Translations under genes and position numbers: made by a program
Notes under the pieces: generated by a model
Told to the model about the DNA's origin: nothing
What the model saw: the letters and a program-made list of their open reading frames with translations, nothing else
The model's database searches: none
NCBI RefSeq assembly: GCF_029360645.1
Contig: NZ_JARDUA010000001.1
Span: forward strand, 124,001-188,000
Source: Pontibacter litorisediminis
GTDB taxonomy: Bacteria > Bacteroidota > Bacteroidia > Cytophagales > Hymenobacteraceae
Length of the DNA stretch: 64,000 nt
Direction: 5' to 3'
Part shown: one piece after another, positions 35,588 through 45,162 of the stretch
How positions within the stretch are numbered: the first letter of the stretch is position 1
How the letters are laid out: each line of letters opens with the position of its first letter

Positions 35588-35941
35588 TTAGTGTGGTTCG
35601 TTTTCTTTCTGCAGCTCATCCAGGTTGTTGGAGTGGAACGTCATGTACACGCGGCGTATGAGCACAATGGCAAAAGCCTGGATGCCAAACCCGATGACGA
35701 TAGCCGTGAGCAAGAGAGCTTGCGGCACAGGGTCGGCATAGGGTTCGGTGGCTACCTGCTGCCCTTCCTTAAGAATCGCGCTGCCGCCACGCGTAAGCCC
35801 GCCAATCACGAACAGGAACAGGTTGGTGGCCAGGCCGAAAAGTATAAGGCCCAATATGACCTTGAACAAGTGCCGGTGCAGGATAAAGTATAAACCCACG
35901 GCAAAAAGGGTTCCCCCCATGAGCGGAAGCAGCGTTTCCAT
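35588..35941 (-). CDS. mrpC: Mrp cation/proton antiporter subunit C
   Basis: A 117-residue, three-helix homologue of NuoK: LMGGTLFAVGLYFILHRHLFKVILGLILFG, then NLFLFVIGGLTRG and DPVPQALLLTAIVIGFGIQAFAIVLI (the conserved PQALxLTAIVIG motif). It follows mrpB by four bases. Confidence 0.95.
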   Translation of the reverse strand: METLLPLMGGTLFAVGLYFILHRHLFKVILGLILFGLATNLFLFVIGGLTRGGSAILKEGQQVATEPYADPVPQALLLTAIVIGFGIQAFAIVLIRRVYMTFHSNNLDELQKENEPH

Positions 35942-35945
35942 TCTT

Positions 35946-36488
35946 CTATTCTTTAGACATCGTAAAAACCATTTTCAGGATCATCCCCATCACCAGCAGG
36001 TATACCCCTGCATCGAAGAGGAGGGGCGTGCCCAGCGAACCGATGATCGGAAGCTTGCCTTCCAGCCAAAAACCCGACATGAAGGGCAGGCCGTGCAGAA
36101 GGCCCAATGTGCCGCTTGTGGCCGCCAGAAAGAGCCCAGCCGCGATCATGTATGCAGGCCTTAGTTTGATGATATGGTAGCGCCATCCTGGGGTGGGAGT
36201 GCCTGGAAACCTGTTCCAGGTGTTAGCGCTCATCAGCCTCAACATGTGCTGCGGAGCGCCCAGGCTGGGCTGCCGTGCCTGGCTGTAAAGCCTGAAGCGA
36301 AAGTACGCGTCCAGTGTGCGATCCGAGCCGTGCGCCAGCACATGAAACACGAAGGCGATAGACCCAATCAACCCGCCGATGAAGCCACCCCCGGGGTGGT
36401 TATGGCCCCGGAACAGGATGTAAACCGAAAAGAGCAGGAACAGGGGGGTGAGGTAGCGGATGGCAGTGGCAAATATGATAGTTCTCAT
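35946..36488 (-). CDS. mrpB: Mrp cation/proton antiporter subunit B
   Basis: 180 residues, four helices: AIRYLTPLFLLFSVYILFRGHNHPGGGFIGGL is the MrpB signature, and LLFDAGVYLLVMGMILKMV closes it. A 50-residue soluble insertion (about 58-105, RLYSQARQPSLGAPQHMLRL) separates the second and third helices and is longer than in Bacillus MrpB. It overlaps mrpA by four bases. Confidence 0.93.
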   Translation of the reverse strand: MRTIIFATAIRYLTPLFLLFSVYILFRGHNHPGGGFIGGLIGSIAFVFHVLAHGSDRTLDAYFRFRLYSQARQPSLGAPQHMLRLMSANTWNRFPGTPTPGWRYHIIKLRPAYMIAAGLFLAATSGTLGLLHGLPFMSGFWLEGKLPIIGSLGTPLLFDAGVYLLVMGMILKMVFTMSKE

Positions 36489-38791
36489 GGTTTTCCTCCT
36501 TTCTCCGGGTTTAGGCGCAGCAGCGAGAAAATACCCAACGCCGCCACAGCCAGCACCGTGATCTCTCCTAATGTGTCCAATCCCCTAAAGTCTACCAGTA
36601 TCACGTTTACAATGTTGCGGCCGTGTGCTTCCAGTAAGCTTGCCTTGCCGTAGTACTCCTTCAGTTCTGATTCCATCGCCTGCTGTTGCACCAGTAGCAT
36701 TACATAGGTCATCAGCGCCCCAAACAGCACCGAGATACCGATAAACTTGTACTTCATAAACTGGTGCGAGAGGTAGGTGAAGGCGGGGAGCTTGTGCAGC
36801 AGCAGCACGAAGATCACAACCGTGAGCGTTTCGATGAGCAGCTGGGTGGCGGCCACATCCGGTGCCCCAAAAAGTATATAGAACAATGCCGCCGAGTAAC
36901 CTATAAGCCCCATCACCACGATGGAGGTGAGGCGGGAGCGGGTGCCCAGCAGGAAAACCAGTGCGGAGATGACCAAGAAAAGCACCACCAGCTCGTACAG
37001 CCTAAGCTCGTGCAGCTGTTCTACCCGTTCGCTCATGTCCAGGCCCGGGGTGTCGCGCCAAAGGACGTAGAGAAGCAATCCGCAGAAAAAGAACATGATG
37101 TACATCACATAGCTGCGCAGGTGCCCGTTCTGCAGCTTAAGTATAAATTCCTTCGCCCCATGCAAAAACAACTCGAAAAGCCGGTGGTAAGTAGCGTCGG
37201 GGCCTAAGCGGTAGAGCGGCTGCAAGGCCGTGGCGCGGTGCTGGAGCCGGGGCAGGAAATAGTACAGCACCATGCCCAGCAGCAGGGTGAGCAGGCTTAA
37301 CCCGAGCACCGGCGTAAACCCGTGCCACAGGCTCAGCTTGAGTTCCATGGCAGGGTTAGCCGTAACCACCCGGACGCTCTCCTGCAGCAACGGTAGCGGC
37401 ACGGTGCCCACGAGCAGCCCTAACAGCAGCCCGCCAAAGGCCAAAACCAGCGGTGGGAAGTAGAGACTGAAGCCGGGGCTGTGGTGCAGTTGCGTTTTCT
37501 CCTCTCCCTTCCGCCAAAAGATACGATAGCTCATCAGGATAGCCACAGCAACAAAAGCCAGTCCGGTGAACATGCTGATGAGCAGCAGCAGATAGCTTTC
37601 CAGGGAAGCCTCGTAAAGCAGCTCTTTCCCCACAAAACCCAGGAACGGTATAACGCCGGCCATGGAAAGCGAGGCCAGGGTGGCGGCCGAGGCAATGGGT
37701 TTTACCTGTTTGCCCAGGCAGAATAGCTTGGTCAGGTCCCGGGTGCCGGTGCTGTGGTCTACGCCGCCGGCCACCAAAAACAGTGTGCCCTTGTACAGGG
37801 CGTGGGCCAGCAGAAACACCAGCATGGCCTTTAGCGCGTACTCATCGCCAATGCCCAGCATGGTCACCAGCAAGCCCAGTGCGCTGATGGTGGTGTAGGC
37901 CAGTATGGCCTTGAGGTCGGAGTGCTGCAAGGCCAGGAAGGCGCCTAGTACGGCCGTGATGCCTCCAGCCGCCATCAAGGTATAGTGCCACGCGTCGGGG
38001 CCGGAGAGGACGGGCGTAAGCCTGGCCAGCAAGTATATTCCTGCTTTCACCATGGTAGCCGAATGCAGGTAGGCGCTGACAGGCGTAGGCGCTGCCATGG
38101 CATTGGGGAGCCAGAAGTGGAACGGGAACTGGGCTGACTTTGTGAAGCAACCGAGCAGAATCAGCATGAGAGCAGGCAGGTACAACGTATGCTGTAGTAC
38201 CACTGCCCGTTTCTCCAGTAAGTCGGTAAAAGTAAAGGCATCGGCAGCAATACTTAGAAGAATAAGCCCGCCCATCAGCGCCAGCCCCCCAAGGCCCGTG
38301 ACCAGCAGCGCCTGCCATGCCGCCACACGGGCATCTTTGTCAGCCTGTTTATACCCGATCAGGAGGTATGAGCTGACGCTGGTGAGCTCCCAAAAAACAA
38401 AAAGCACGAAAATATTGTCGGAGGTTACCAGCCCAAGCATGGCCGTCATGAAAAGCATGAGGTACAGGTAGAAGCGGCCCAGCAAGGGGTCGCCCTCCAG
38501 GTAGCCGCTGGCATAGTACATCACCAGCACCCCAAAGAATGATATGAGCAAGGCAAAGAGCAGGCTCAGCCCATCCAGCCGGAACTGCAGGTTGATGCCC
38601 AGCTCCGGCACCCAACCGTGTTCCTGCGTCACCGGCTGCCCCTGTAGCACCTCAGGCATAAAGCCCAGGTAAAAGATGAAGAGCAGGAGCGGCGCCAGCA
38701 CCATGGGCACTACCACAAAGCGGCCCAGAAACCGATGCAGCAGTGGGGCAGCGGCCGCCGTGATTATCCCAAACAGTAGCGCATAGAGCAT
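36485..38791 (-). CDS. mrpA: Mrp cation/proton antiporter subunit A
   Basis: A 768-residue homologue of NuoL with about 20 helices; full length for group 1 Mrp systems, which have separate MrpB. Key regions: DNIFVLFVFWELTSVSSYLLIGY (conserved Glu), CFTKSAQFPFHFWLPNAMAAPTPVSAYLHSATMVKAG (channel Lys), LKAILAYTTISALG, and the NuoJ-like C-terminal part GAPDVAATQLLIETLTVVIFVLLL and FRGLDTLGEITVLAVAALG. First gene of the operon. Mrp complexes expel Na+ in exchange for H+ and support pH and salt tolerance. Confidence 0.96.
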   Translation of the reverse strand: MLYALLFGIITAAAAPLLHRFLGRFVVVPMVLAPLLLFIFYLGFMPEVLQGQPVTQEHGWVPELGINLQFRLDGLSLLFALLISFFGVLVMYYASGYLEGDPLLGRFYLYLMLFMTAMLGLVTSDNIFVLFVFWELTSVSSYLLIGYKQADKDARVAAWQALLVTGLGGLALMGGLILLSIAADAFTFTDLLEKRAVVLQHTLYLPALMLILLGCFTKSAQFPFHFWLPNAMAAPTPVSAYLHSATMVKAGIYLLARLTPVLSGPDAWHYTLMAAGGITAVLGAFLALQHSDLKAILAYTTISALGLLVTMLGIGDEYALKAMLVFLLAHALYKGTLFLVAGGVDHSTGTRDLTKLFCLGKQVKPIASAATLASLSMAGVIPFLGFVGKELLYEASLESYLLLLISMFTGLAFVAVAILMSYRIFWRKGEEKTQLHHSPGFSLYFPPLVLAFGGLLLGLLVGTVPLPLLQESVRVVTANPAMELKLSLWHGFTPVLGLSLLTLLLGMVLYYFLPRLQHRATALQPLYRLGPDATYHRLFELFLHGAKEFILKLQNGHLRSYVMYIMFFFCGLLLYVLWRDTPGLDMSERVEQLHELRLYELVVLFLVISALVFLLGTRSRLTSIVVMGLIGYSAALFYILFGAPDVAATQLLIETLTVVIFVLLLHKLPAFTYLSHQFMKYKFIGISVLFGALMTYVMLLVQQQAMESELKEYYGKASLLEAHGRNIVNVILVDFRGLDTLGEITVLAVAALGIFSLLRLNPEKGGKP

Positions 38792-38939
38792 GAAACCCGG
38801 CTTTTTAGATAAAATTTTTGTATGTTAACGTATGGAAAGAAAGTATACTTCCCAGTCCCCGCTTATTAGGTACGGAAATAGACCAAAGCAGGCTGTAGCG
38901 GCAAGTTTTTAGAGAAAACAACCAATAAGGAATACTACT

Positions 38940-39863
38940 ATGAACAAGATCAACCGACTGATGGTGGGGCTTGACCTCACAGCAATGGATGACTCAATGG
39001 TGCATTATGCCGCCTTCCTGAGCCATGAGTTGCATGTGGAGACCGTTTACTTTATCCATGTAGAAAAAAGCCTCGATGTGCCTAGCGAGCTGCTGCAGAG
39101 CTTGGAGCGCACAGGGTTGCCTGCCGATGAGGGCATCCGCGAGATGATCATGACCAAGGTTGGTCCGGCCTTTCAGCAGCTTCCGCACGTGCATGTGGAG
39201 GTGTTGGTAGAGGAGGGAACGCCGGTTAAGGAGCTCCTCCACTGGAGTAAAATTAAGAACGTGGACCTGCTGCTGATGGGACGTAAGCTACGCCTGCGCG
39301 GCACGGGCGTGCTGGCGCAGAAACTGCTGCGCACAGGCCGCAGGAGCGTGCTGTTCGTGCCGGAGAATTTCGAGCCAAAGCTTCGCAACGTGGTCGTGAG
39401 CGTGGATTTCTCTGAGTACAGCGTGATGGCTTTGGAGCGTGTGCTGCAGGTGGCAAAGGAGAAACCCGATATCCACGTGGTATGCCTGAACGCTTACCAG
39501 GTACCATCCGGCTACCGCACCCTGGGCATGACGTATGAAGCCTTTGACGAGCGCATGCGGGGCTTTGCGCAGGAGAAATACAACAAGCTGATCTCGCGCT
39601 TCCCGGAACTACAGGGGCGCACAGAGTTGGCGCTGGTGCGGCTGGAGGACGAAGATGACATTGGCGAGCTAGTGGTGGTGGAGGCCAAGCGAAACCGCGC
39701 GGACATGCTGGTGATAGGGGCCAAAGGCATGTCGGCGGCGGCCTTGTTTGTGCTGGGCAGCGTCACCGAGAAGATCCTGCGCCACGACCTGGACATCCCG
39801 CTGCTGGTGTTTAAGAAAAGAGATGAGGACATGGGCTTTTTGGATGCCCTGCTTTCCCCATGA
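38940..39863 (+). CDS. Tandem universal stress protein (UspA)
   Basis: 307 residues with two Usp domains (about 1-145 and 147-295). The first starts INRLMVGLDLTAMDDSMVHYAAFLSHEL and the second RNVVVSVDFSEYSVMALERVLQVA. The second has the ATP-binding pattern GAKGMSAAALFVLGSVTEKI; the first has the degenerate GRKLRLRGTGVLAQKLLRTG, so only the second may bind nucleotide. It is divergent from the mrp operon; the 148-base gap contains the perfect palindrome AAGTATACTT at 38841-38850. Confidence 0.9.
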   Translation: MNKINRLMVGLDLTAMDDSMVHYAAFLSHELHVETVYFIHVEKSLDVPSELLQSLERTGLPADEGIREMIMTKVGPAFQQLPHVHVEVLVEEGTPVKELLHWSKIKNVDLLLMGRKLRLRGTGVLAQKLLRTGRRSVLFVPENFEPKLRNVVVSVDFSEYSVMALERVLQVAKEKPDIHVVCLNAYQVPSGYRTLGMTYEAFDERMRGFAQEKYNKLISRFPELQGRTELALVRLEDEDDIGELVVVEAKRNRADMLVIGAKGMSAAALFVLGSVTEKILRHDLDIPLLVFKKRDEDMGFLDALLSP

Positions 39864-39891
39864 GAAAATGCTGAAGAAGTTGCTTAATGGT

Positions 39892-39931
39892 AACGCCCTG
39901 CCCCAGAAAAGAGGCAGGGCGTTGCTGTTTT
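39892..39931 (+). terminator. Intrinsic terminator after the Usp gene
   Basis: An 11-base perfect stem (AACGCCCTGCC at 39892-39902 with GGCAGGGCGTT at 39913-39923) is followed by GCTGTTTT. Confidence 0.75.
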
Positions 39932-40004
39932 ATCATATCTGCTCGGCTCATCTGCTGCACTGCGGCTGCCGTAAAGGCTCGCTACTTGCTAGCCCCGCAA
40001 GAGG

Positions 40005-41369
40005 CTAAGCCTCCGTTCGGTCAGTAACCGGCTTGGGCCCGGAGAACCGCAGGATGAGGTAAGCCACAGTGCCGGCCACCACGGAAGCGCAAAGTATAGC
40101 GAGCTTGGAGAGCGGCAGCATAGGTGAGCTGGCAAAGGCCAGGTTGGCAATAAAAATCGACATGGTAAATCCAACGCCTCCCAACAAGCCTACACCGAAC
40201 AACTGCATCCAATTAAAGCTCTTCGGTTTGGACGCGATGCCGGTGACAGAGGCCAGCCAGGCAAATAAAAGTATACCCAGCGGCTTACCCAGCACCAACC
40301 CAAGTATGATGCCCATCGGTAAAGCAGCGCTAAGGCTGCCCACTAAATCCGCATTGATGAAAATGCCGGCATTGGCCAACGCGAAGATCGGCATGATGGC
40401 ATAGGCTACGATAGGGTGCAGGGCGTGCTCCAGGCGGTGCATGGGCGAAAGGGCTTCCTCGCAGTTGTTCTCGATGGTGTACACCGCGCCTTGGTACACC
40501 TCATCCTTTGGCTCAAACTCCGGGTCCTGCTGGGCGGCCAGATGGTTGGCGTGCAGATCTTCGATGATATTGGCGGTGCTGCCCACAAACTCTTCCTCCG
40601 TGATCTTAGAGCGGCCCGGAATGGTGATGGCCAGCAAAATGCCTGCCACCGTGGCATGCACCCCAGACTTGAGGAAAGCCACCCACATGATCACGCCAAC
40701 CAGGATGTAGATCCAGATGTTGCGCATCTTCAGGGCGTTACCCACCAGCAACAGTCCAAAAAGGAGGAAGCCGATCCAGAGGCTCAGGAAGTTTACTTCT
40801 GAAGTATAAAACAGCGCAATCACGAGCACGGCGCCAATATCATCCACAATGGCATAGGCGATCAGGAAGAGCTTGAGCGAGAGCGGTGCGCGGGGGCCCA
40901 GCAGTGTAAGTATACCGAGGGCAAAGGCAATGTCGGTAGCCATGGGGATGCCCCAGCCTGGCAGGCCTTCGCTGTTCAGGTTCAGGAGAACGAAGATGCC
41001 GGCCGGCACAAACATACCACCCAGGGCGGCCGTCACCGGGAAAGCGGCGGACCGGATGGAAGAAAGCTCGCCCACCATCGTTTCCCGTTTGATCTCCAGG
41101 CCCACCACAAAAAAGAAAATGGCCATCAAGCCATCGTTTATCCAAAGTATGGCGGCTTTGGTAAGGCCGTAGTCCCCAAAGGCAATGGTGAACGGGGTGT
41201 TCCATACTTTTTCGTAAGTGTCTGCCCACGGCGAATTAGCCCAGGCAATGGCGATGAGCGTGACGAACATCAGCAGGATGCCGCTAAAGGACTCCGCCCG
41301 GACAAACTCCAGGAGCGGGTACAGAATGCGGCGGTATAGCTTTGGTTTGGCGGCAGTTCTCTTGTTCAA
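40005..41369 (-). CDS. nhaA: Na+/H+ antiporter NhaA
   Basis: 454 residues with about 12 helices. The ion-binding Asp pair is in YAIVDDIGAVLVIALFY; MATDIAFALGILTLLG and FFFVVGLEIKRETMVGEL are conserved. A hydrophilic loop of about 50 residues (TANIIEDLHANHLAAQQDPEFEPKDEVYQG) splits the two halves, as in longer Bacteroidota NhaA. Together with the Mrp operon it gives two independent Na+ export systems within 10 kb. Confidence 0.96.
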   Translation of the reverse strand: MNKRTAAKPKLYRRILYPLLEFVRAESFSGILLMFVTLIAIAWANSPWADTYEKVWNTPFTIAFGDYGLTKAAILWINDGLMAIFFFVVGLEIKRETMVGELSSIRSAAFPVTAALGGMFVPAGIFVLLNLNSEGLPGWGIPMATDIAFALGILTLLGPRAPLSLKLFLIAYAIVDDIGAVLVIALFYTSEVNFLSLWIGFLLFGLLLVGNALKMRNIWIYILVGVIMWVAFLKSGVHATVAGILLAITIPGRSKITEEEFVGSTANIIEDLHANHLAAQQDPEFEPKDEVYQGAVYTIENNCEEALSPMHRLEHALHPIVAYAIMPIFALANAGIFINADLVGSLSAALPMGIILGLVLGKPLGILLFAWLASVTGIASKPKSFNWMQLFGVGLLGGVGFTMSIFIANLAFASSPMLPLSKLAILCASVVAGTVAYLILRFSGPKPVTDRTEA

Positions 41370-41483
41370 GGTCTAGATGTGTTGGTTACACGTGTGATTA
41401 AAGACGTTGCCCTTTGTGTAAATGTTCTGCAATACGGTTCTGCAGAGCAAGACAGGCGGTAAAAACGGCGCGAGGATTAATAG

Positions 41484-41519
41484 AAAAAGCCACAGTCTGC
41501 CTAAGCAAACTGTGGCTTT
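41484..41519 (-). terminator. Intrinsic terminator after the racemase gene
   Basis: An 11-base perfect stem (41486-41496, AAAGCCACAGT, with 41509-41519) is followed on the minus strand by five T. Confidence 0.85.
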
Positions 41520-41538
41520 AGCAAGAGGTGTTGGGCTG

Positions 41539-42612
41539 CTACTTCACGACCTCTTTCGCTATGTACCGTGAGTTAAGCACACTAAGGGCGCCCATGTAGC
41601 GCAGGTTAAAGCGCAGCACATCACCCACTTTAAAGTTTTGCTCGTTCTGGCCCAACTCCACAATCAGCATATCAGAGCTGGCGCCGACCACGCTGATGTT
41701 CTCGTCCTTTGGGATTAGGAACTTTGGGTTAATGTCCAGCAGGCCCACGTCCAGAATAGCGCGGTGCGAGGTTTTGCCATACAAGCTCTCGTCTATCTCA
41801 AAGCTTTCGCCGCTCGGGTTCTCTGCCAGTACGCCGCTGGGGATCATCGGCTTCTCCGTGAGCTCAATGATCTCCGTCACCAGCTCAAACACATCGTCGT
41901 GCATGTTCTCAAACGTCTCGTTGGTGAACAGGTTAAGGCCAAAGAACAGGGCCTCGCCAATTCGGAAGTGGTTCACGCCTTTGGGTAGCAGGTGGTTAAA
42001 AAGCAGCGGTATGGTTACCGAGGTACCCCCGGAAACCCAGGGAATCTGGCGGTTGAACTTCGTCTCGATGATCTGTTTGTACAGGCAAAGCTGGATGAGC
42101 TTGTCCTGGGTAGGCATCACGCCGTGCAGGCAGTTAAAGTTGGCGCCCAGGCCAATGACCGAGATGCCCGGCAGCTCGAATACTTTGGCGTAGAAGCCCA
42201 CCAGCTCCTCGCCCATCACGCCCTCGCGCAGGTCACCCATTTCGATCATGATGATGATCTTGTGCAGTTTTTGCTGTCTTACCGCTTCCTCCGAAAGAAG
42301 CTTGATGATCTCCAGCTCCGTTTGAAAGCTTACGTCCGCATACTGTATGATGTCTGGTATACTTTGCTTAGGGGCCGGCTTGATGTACACCGTCTGCACT
42401 TCGGGGGCCATTTTCTTGATCACCTTCAGGTTCGTGACCCTGGAGTCGTGCACCTCCCGCACGCCCAGGTCCAGCACCTCCTTCAGGTAGAGCTCCAGGC
42501 CGCAGAGCAGCTTGGTCACCACGCCCCAGTCGATGCCGCGCTCCTTGAACACGTGGTCCAGGTGCTCGTAATTATGCTTTAGTTTATTGTGGTACAGTTT
42601 CAGAACTGCCAT
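41539..42612 (-). CDS. Alanine/ornithine racemase family PLP enzyme
   Basis: 357 residues. An N-terminal alanine-racemase-type TIM barrel; the PLP lysine lies in WGVVTKLLCGLELYLKEVLDLG (residue about 34). IDLG-equivalent MIEMGDLREGVMGEEL, GANFNCLHGVMPTQDKL and VSGGTSVTIPLL are typical of the ornithine racemase (Orr) branch, followed by the beta domain HRAILDVGLLDINPKFLIP. The substrate is not known. It lies one base after the GNAT gene and is co-oriented with the symporter, suggesting import and racemisation of an amino acid. Confidence 0.88.
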   Translation of the reverse strand: MAVLKLYHNKLKHNYEHLDHVFKERGIDWGVVTKLLCGLELYLKEVLDLGVREVHDSRVTNLKVIKKMAPEVQTVYIKPAPKQSIPDIIQYADVSFQTELEIIKLLSEEAVRQQKLHKIIIMIEMGDLREGVMGEELVGFYAKVFELPGISVIGLGANFNCLHGVMPTQDKLIQLCLYKQIIETKFNRQIPWVSGGTSVTIPLLFNHLLPKGVNHFRIGEALFFGLNLFTNETFENMHDDVFELVTEIIELTEKPMIPSGVLAENPSGESFEIDESLYGKTSHRAILDVGLLDINPKFLIPKDENISVVGASSDMLIVELGQNEQNFKVGDVLRFNLRYMGALSVLNSRYIAKEVVK

Positions 42613-42613
42613 G

Positions 42614-43066
42614 CTATCTCGTTAGTCTATACTCCAAATACTTATTTGAGAAGCCCAGCTTCTCGTACAGGTGGCGGGCCGGATTTTGCGGCTCTACGTG
42701 CAGGGCTATGCTGCCTTGCGTGTTGTTTATAGCCAGTTGCACCAGCCCTTTGCCCACGCCCTTGCCGCGGGTGCTGCCATGCACCGCCACGTACACCAGG
42801 ATGTTCTCTGGTATATACCCGCTCATGCCGGTATTGTTCAGGATCAGGGCTCCCACCACCTGGTTGTTTTCGCGGGCCACTAGCACTGAGCCACCCTTTC
42901 CTTCGGCTTCGGAGAGGGCGTAATCCATGCATTTGGCAATATCCTCGCGCTTGTCTCCGTACTCATCCAGGTGCTCAAACAGGAAATCGAGAACTTCGTC
43001 GCGGTTCAGCCCTGAGTTATCTCCTGGGGTATAGCGGTGGTAGCTGATGCCGTTGTTGTCTGCCAT
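42614..43066 (-). CDS. GNAT family N-acetyltransferase
   Basis: 150 residues with one GNAT fold: VLVARENNQVVGALILNNTG, then VYVAVHGSTRGKGVGKGLVQLAI (acetyl-CoA loop RGKGVGKG) and PARHLYEKLGFSNK. Substrate unknown. The first 61 bases lie inside the end of the upstream symporter gene in another frame; no later in-frame start would keep the first helix. Confidence 0.87.
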   Translation of the reverse strand: MADNNGISYHRYTPGDNSGLNRDEVLDFLFEHLDEYGDKREDIAKCMDYALSEAEGKGGSVLVARENNQVVGALILNNTGMSGYIPENILVYVAVHGSTRGKGVGKGLVQLAINNTQGSIALHVEPQNPARHLYEKLGFSNKYLEYRLTR

Positions 43067-44745
43067 GTTTCTTTCGTGGTTTTAGTAGGGTATAAAAATG
43101 TTAGCGATATGTAAAGTATAAGGGAGGCTGTGAGGCCAAATAAGTTCGGGTCCAGGTTAAAGGGAAGGGCAAACGTCAGGTCCATCCACGGGATATGTAC
43201 GATGCTGTTGGCAGAAAGTGTACGCCCTATCAGCTCGCGCAAATCCAAGGGGCTTAAACTCAGCCAGCTCTGGCTGGCCTCCGCCGGGAAGTAAGGATGT
43301 ATGGCCTGCGCAAGGCCACCTAAGTCAGCCCCTGGTGCCGGGGCTGCCAAGGTGTTTACCTGGAGCAAAACTGTAACCAAACCACCCACCAGCATTGCCC
43401 AGAAAGCCGCCACGTTGCTGCGTTTTTTCCAGAACAGCGCCCCCAGCACCGGCACAAAGAGGCCGGATACCATAAAGGCGTAGGAGTAGAGCATCAGGTC
43501 GAGCACGTTGGTCATCATGGTGGCCAGCCACAGCGCGAAAATACCCACCAGCAGCGTCACCACCTGCGAGAGGCGCAGGGTCTTGGGCGATTCCGGGTCT
43601 ATGCGGAAAAAGTGGCTCAGCACATCCGACACAATGTTGCCGGAGGAGGCCATCAGACAGCTGTCGGCGGTAGAAAGTATGGCCGAGAAGTAGGCGGATA
43701 GCATCAGGCCCATTAGACCAACCGGCAGCACGGAGCGCAGCAGCATGGGCAGCCCGGTTTCCGGGTCTACCACGGCGCCGGCTCCCAAAGCGTCGAACAT
43801 GCCCTGTTCAGCAGCCACACGGGCCAGGATGCCCAGGCTCACGCCCATAAAGGCCATCAGCGGCCACTCAAAGAATCCGGCAATAAACCAGGCGCGCTTT
43901 GCCGTTCTCTCATCGCGGCAGGCATAGATGCGCTGGTACAGCGTCATGCCCACAAACCAGATCGGGATGATCGTAATGCTCCAGTTCACGATCTGCTGCC
44001 AGGTGATGTTAGTGAGGCTCAGAAACTCACTTGGAATTGTGCTGCGGATGGCGGCCATGCTTTTTCCGCCTTGTGCTGCAAGATAAGCTGGGTTCAGGAT
44101 CTGCGAAAAATCGAGCGTCTCCAAACCGCCAACCGCCAGAAAAGAGACCGGAATGCCGATAAACACCAGGCCCCCCATCAGGATTGCCCACTGCACGGTG
44201 TCGGTGTAGATCACCGCCTTCAGGCCACCCATGACTGTATAGACCACAGCAATCACACCCATGATCAGCAGGGCCGTGTTCAGGTCGAGGTTGGTAAAGG
44301 TGCCGCTGGCGAGCTTGGCGCCCGCCAGAATCTGGGAACTGGTGAAGCCGGTATAGCCGATAGCGGAGATGATGCCTGCCAGCAACGCCACCCGCGCATT
44401 AAAGTAATGCCCGAAAATCTGCGGGAAGGTCAGGAAGTTGGCAAAAGCCGGGTTGCTTTTCACCTTCGGGATAAGAAACACCGCCGCCAGCCATGCTCCC
44501 AAAAGTCCTGTAAACAGCATCCAGGAGCCTGAAAGCCCCATGGCAAAGCCCAGCCCGCCCAGCCCGATGGAGAAGCCGCCACCTACATCGGTGGCCACCA
44601 CCGAGAGTCCGATATGGCTGCTGCTCATGCTGCGGCCACCTACGTAGTAATCTTCAGCGCCTTCGTTCTTTTTCAGGAAGTAAAACCCTACCCCCAGCAT
44701 AGCCAGCATGTAGAGCACGAATATTGACAGGTCGATGTAGTGCAT
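43006..44745 (-). CDS. Sodium:solute symporter family protein
   Basis: 579 residues with about 13 helices. YVGGRSMSSSHIGLSVVATDVGGGFSIGLGGLGFAMGLSGSW and AIGYTGFTSSQILAGAKL, plus VYTVMGGLKAVIYTDTVQW (the SSS signature), and STADSCLMASSGNIVSDVL place it in the SSS family. It imports a small solute with Na+. The operon order symporter-GNAT-racemase suggests an amino acid or related compound. The C-terminal 20 residues (ATTAIPQEITQG end) overlap the GNAT gene. Confidence 0.92.
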   Translation of the reverse strand: MHYIDLSIFVLYMLAMLGVGFYFLKKNEGAEDYYVGGRSMSSSHIGLSVVATDVGGGFSIGLGGLGFAMGLSGSWMLFTGLLGAWLAAVFLIPKVKSNPAFANFLTFPQIFGHYFNARVALLAGIISAIGYTGFTSSQILAGAKLASGTFTNLDLNTALLIMGVIAVVYTVMGGLKAVIYTDTVQWAILMGGLVFIGIPVSFLAVGGLETLDFSQILNPAYLAAQGGKSMAAIRSTIPSEFLSLTNITWQQIVNWSITIIPIWFVGMTLYQRIYACRDERTAKRAWFIAGFFEWPLMAFMGVSLGILARVAAEQGMFDALGAGAVVDPETGLPMLLRSVLPVGLMGLMLSAYFSAILSTADSCLMASSGNIVSDVLSHFFRIDPESPKTLRLSQVVTLLVGIFALWLATMMTNVLDLMLYSYAFMVSGLFVPVLGALFWKKRSNVAAFWAMLVGGLVTVLLQVNTLAAPAPGADLGGLAQAIHPYFPAEASQSWLSLSPLDLRELIGRTLSANSIVHIPWMDLTFALPFNLDPNLFGLTASLILYISLTFLYPTKTTKETWQTTTASATTAIPQEITQG

Positions 44746-45162
44746 CTATTAGAAAAGTATAAGTTTGTTGAAGTATTCACTAAAGCAGTAAACCTTAAGT
44801 TAAGATTTTTTGAGGCTAAATGCATCTAAAAAGCCATAAAGCTGCTTGGTTAGAGCAGTGGGTCTGCTTTTGTAGCATAAAATTTGTGCAAAATTGCCTT
44901 GGTTTGCCGTTGCCGGGCGATTTGATGGTTAAACGACTTCTTTTTCCTGGTATTGGCTCAGTTCAATTTAACGGCGGCACCTTTGGCACAGCGGGTGGCG
45001 CTGCAGGGCGCGTGGCGGAGACAGGTATTTTTTGGCCTGCAAGTAAGGTGACGGCACGCCGATAAAAAAGAAATAAGCCGCCAGAGCTGACCGGTAAAGG
45101 CAAAAATATCGTATTATTATACTATGATGTAAAGTGTAGTTCTACCTGCCAATCCGCCGCCT
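44746..45162. other. Non-coding gap
   Basis: About 420 bases between divergent genes (symporter and protease). It has AAGTATAA at 44755 near the symporter start and an AT-rich stretch before the protease ATG. An 81-codon frame at 44820-45065 has no recognisable protein features and is probably chance. No RNA gene or repeat is recognised. Confidence 0.4.

Noticed and set aside
44838..44880. tRNA-like sequence (GGTTAGAGCA)
   Set aside because: The D-arm resemblance is short; no acceptor stem or GTTCGA T-arm fits around it.
44820..45065. 81-codon open frame in the symporter-protease gap
   Set aside because: No signal peptide, domain or protein-like composition, and no repeat or operon context supporting it.
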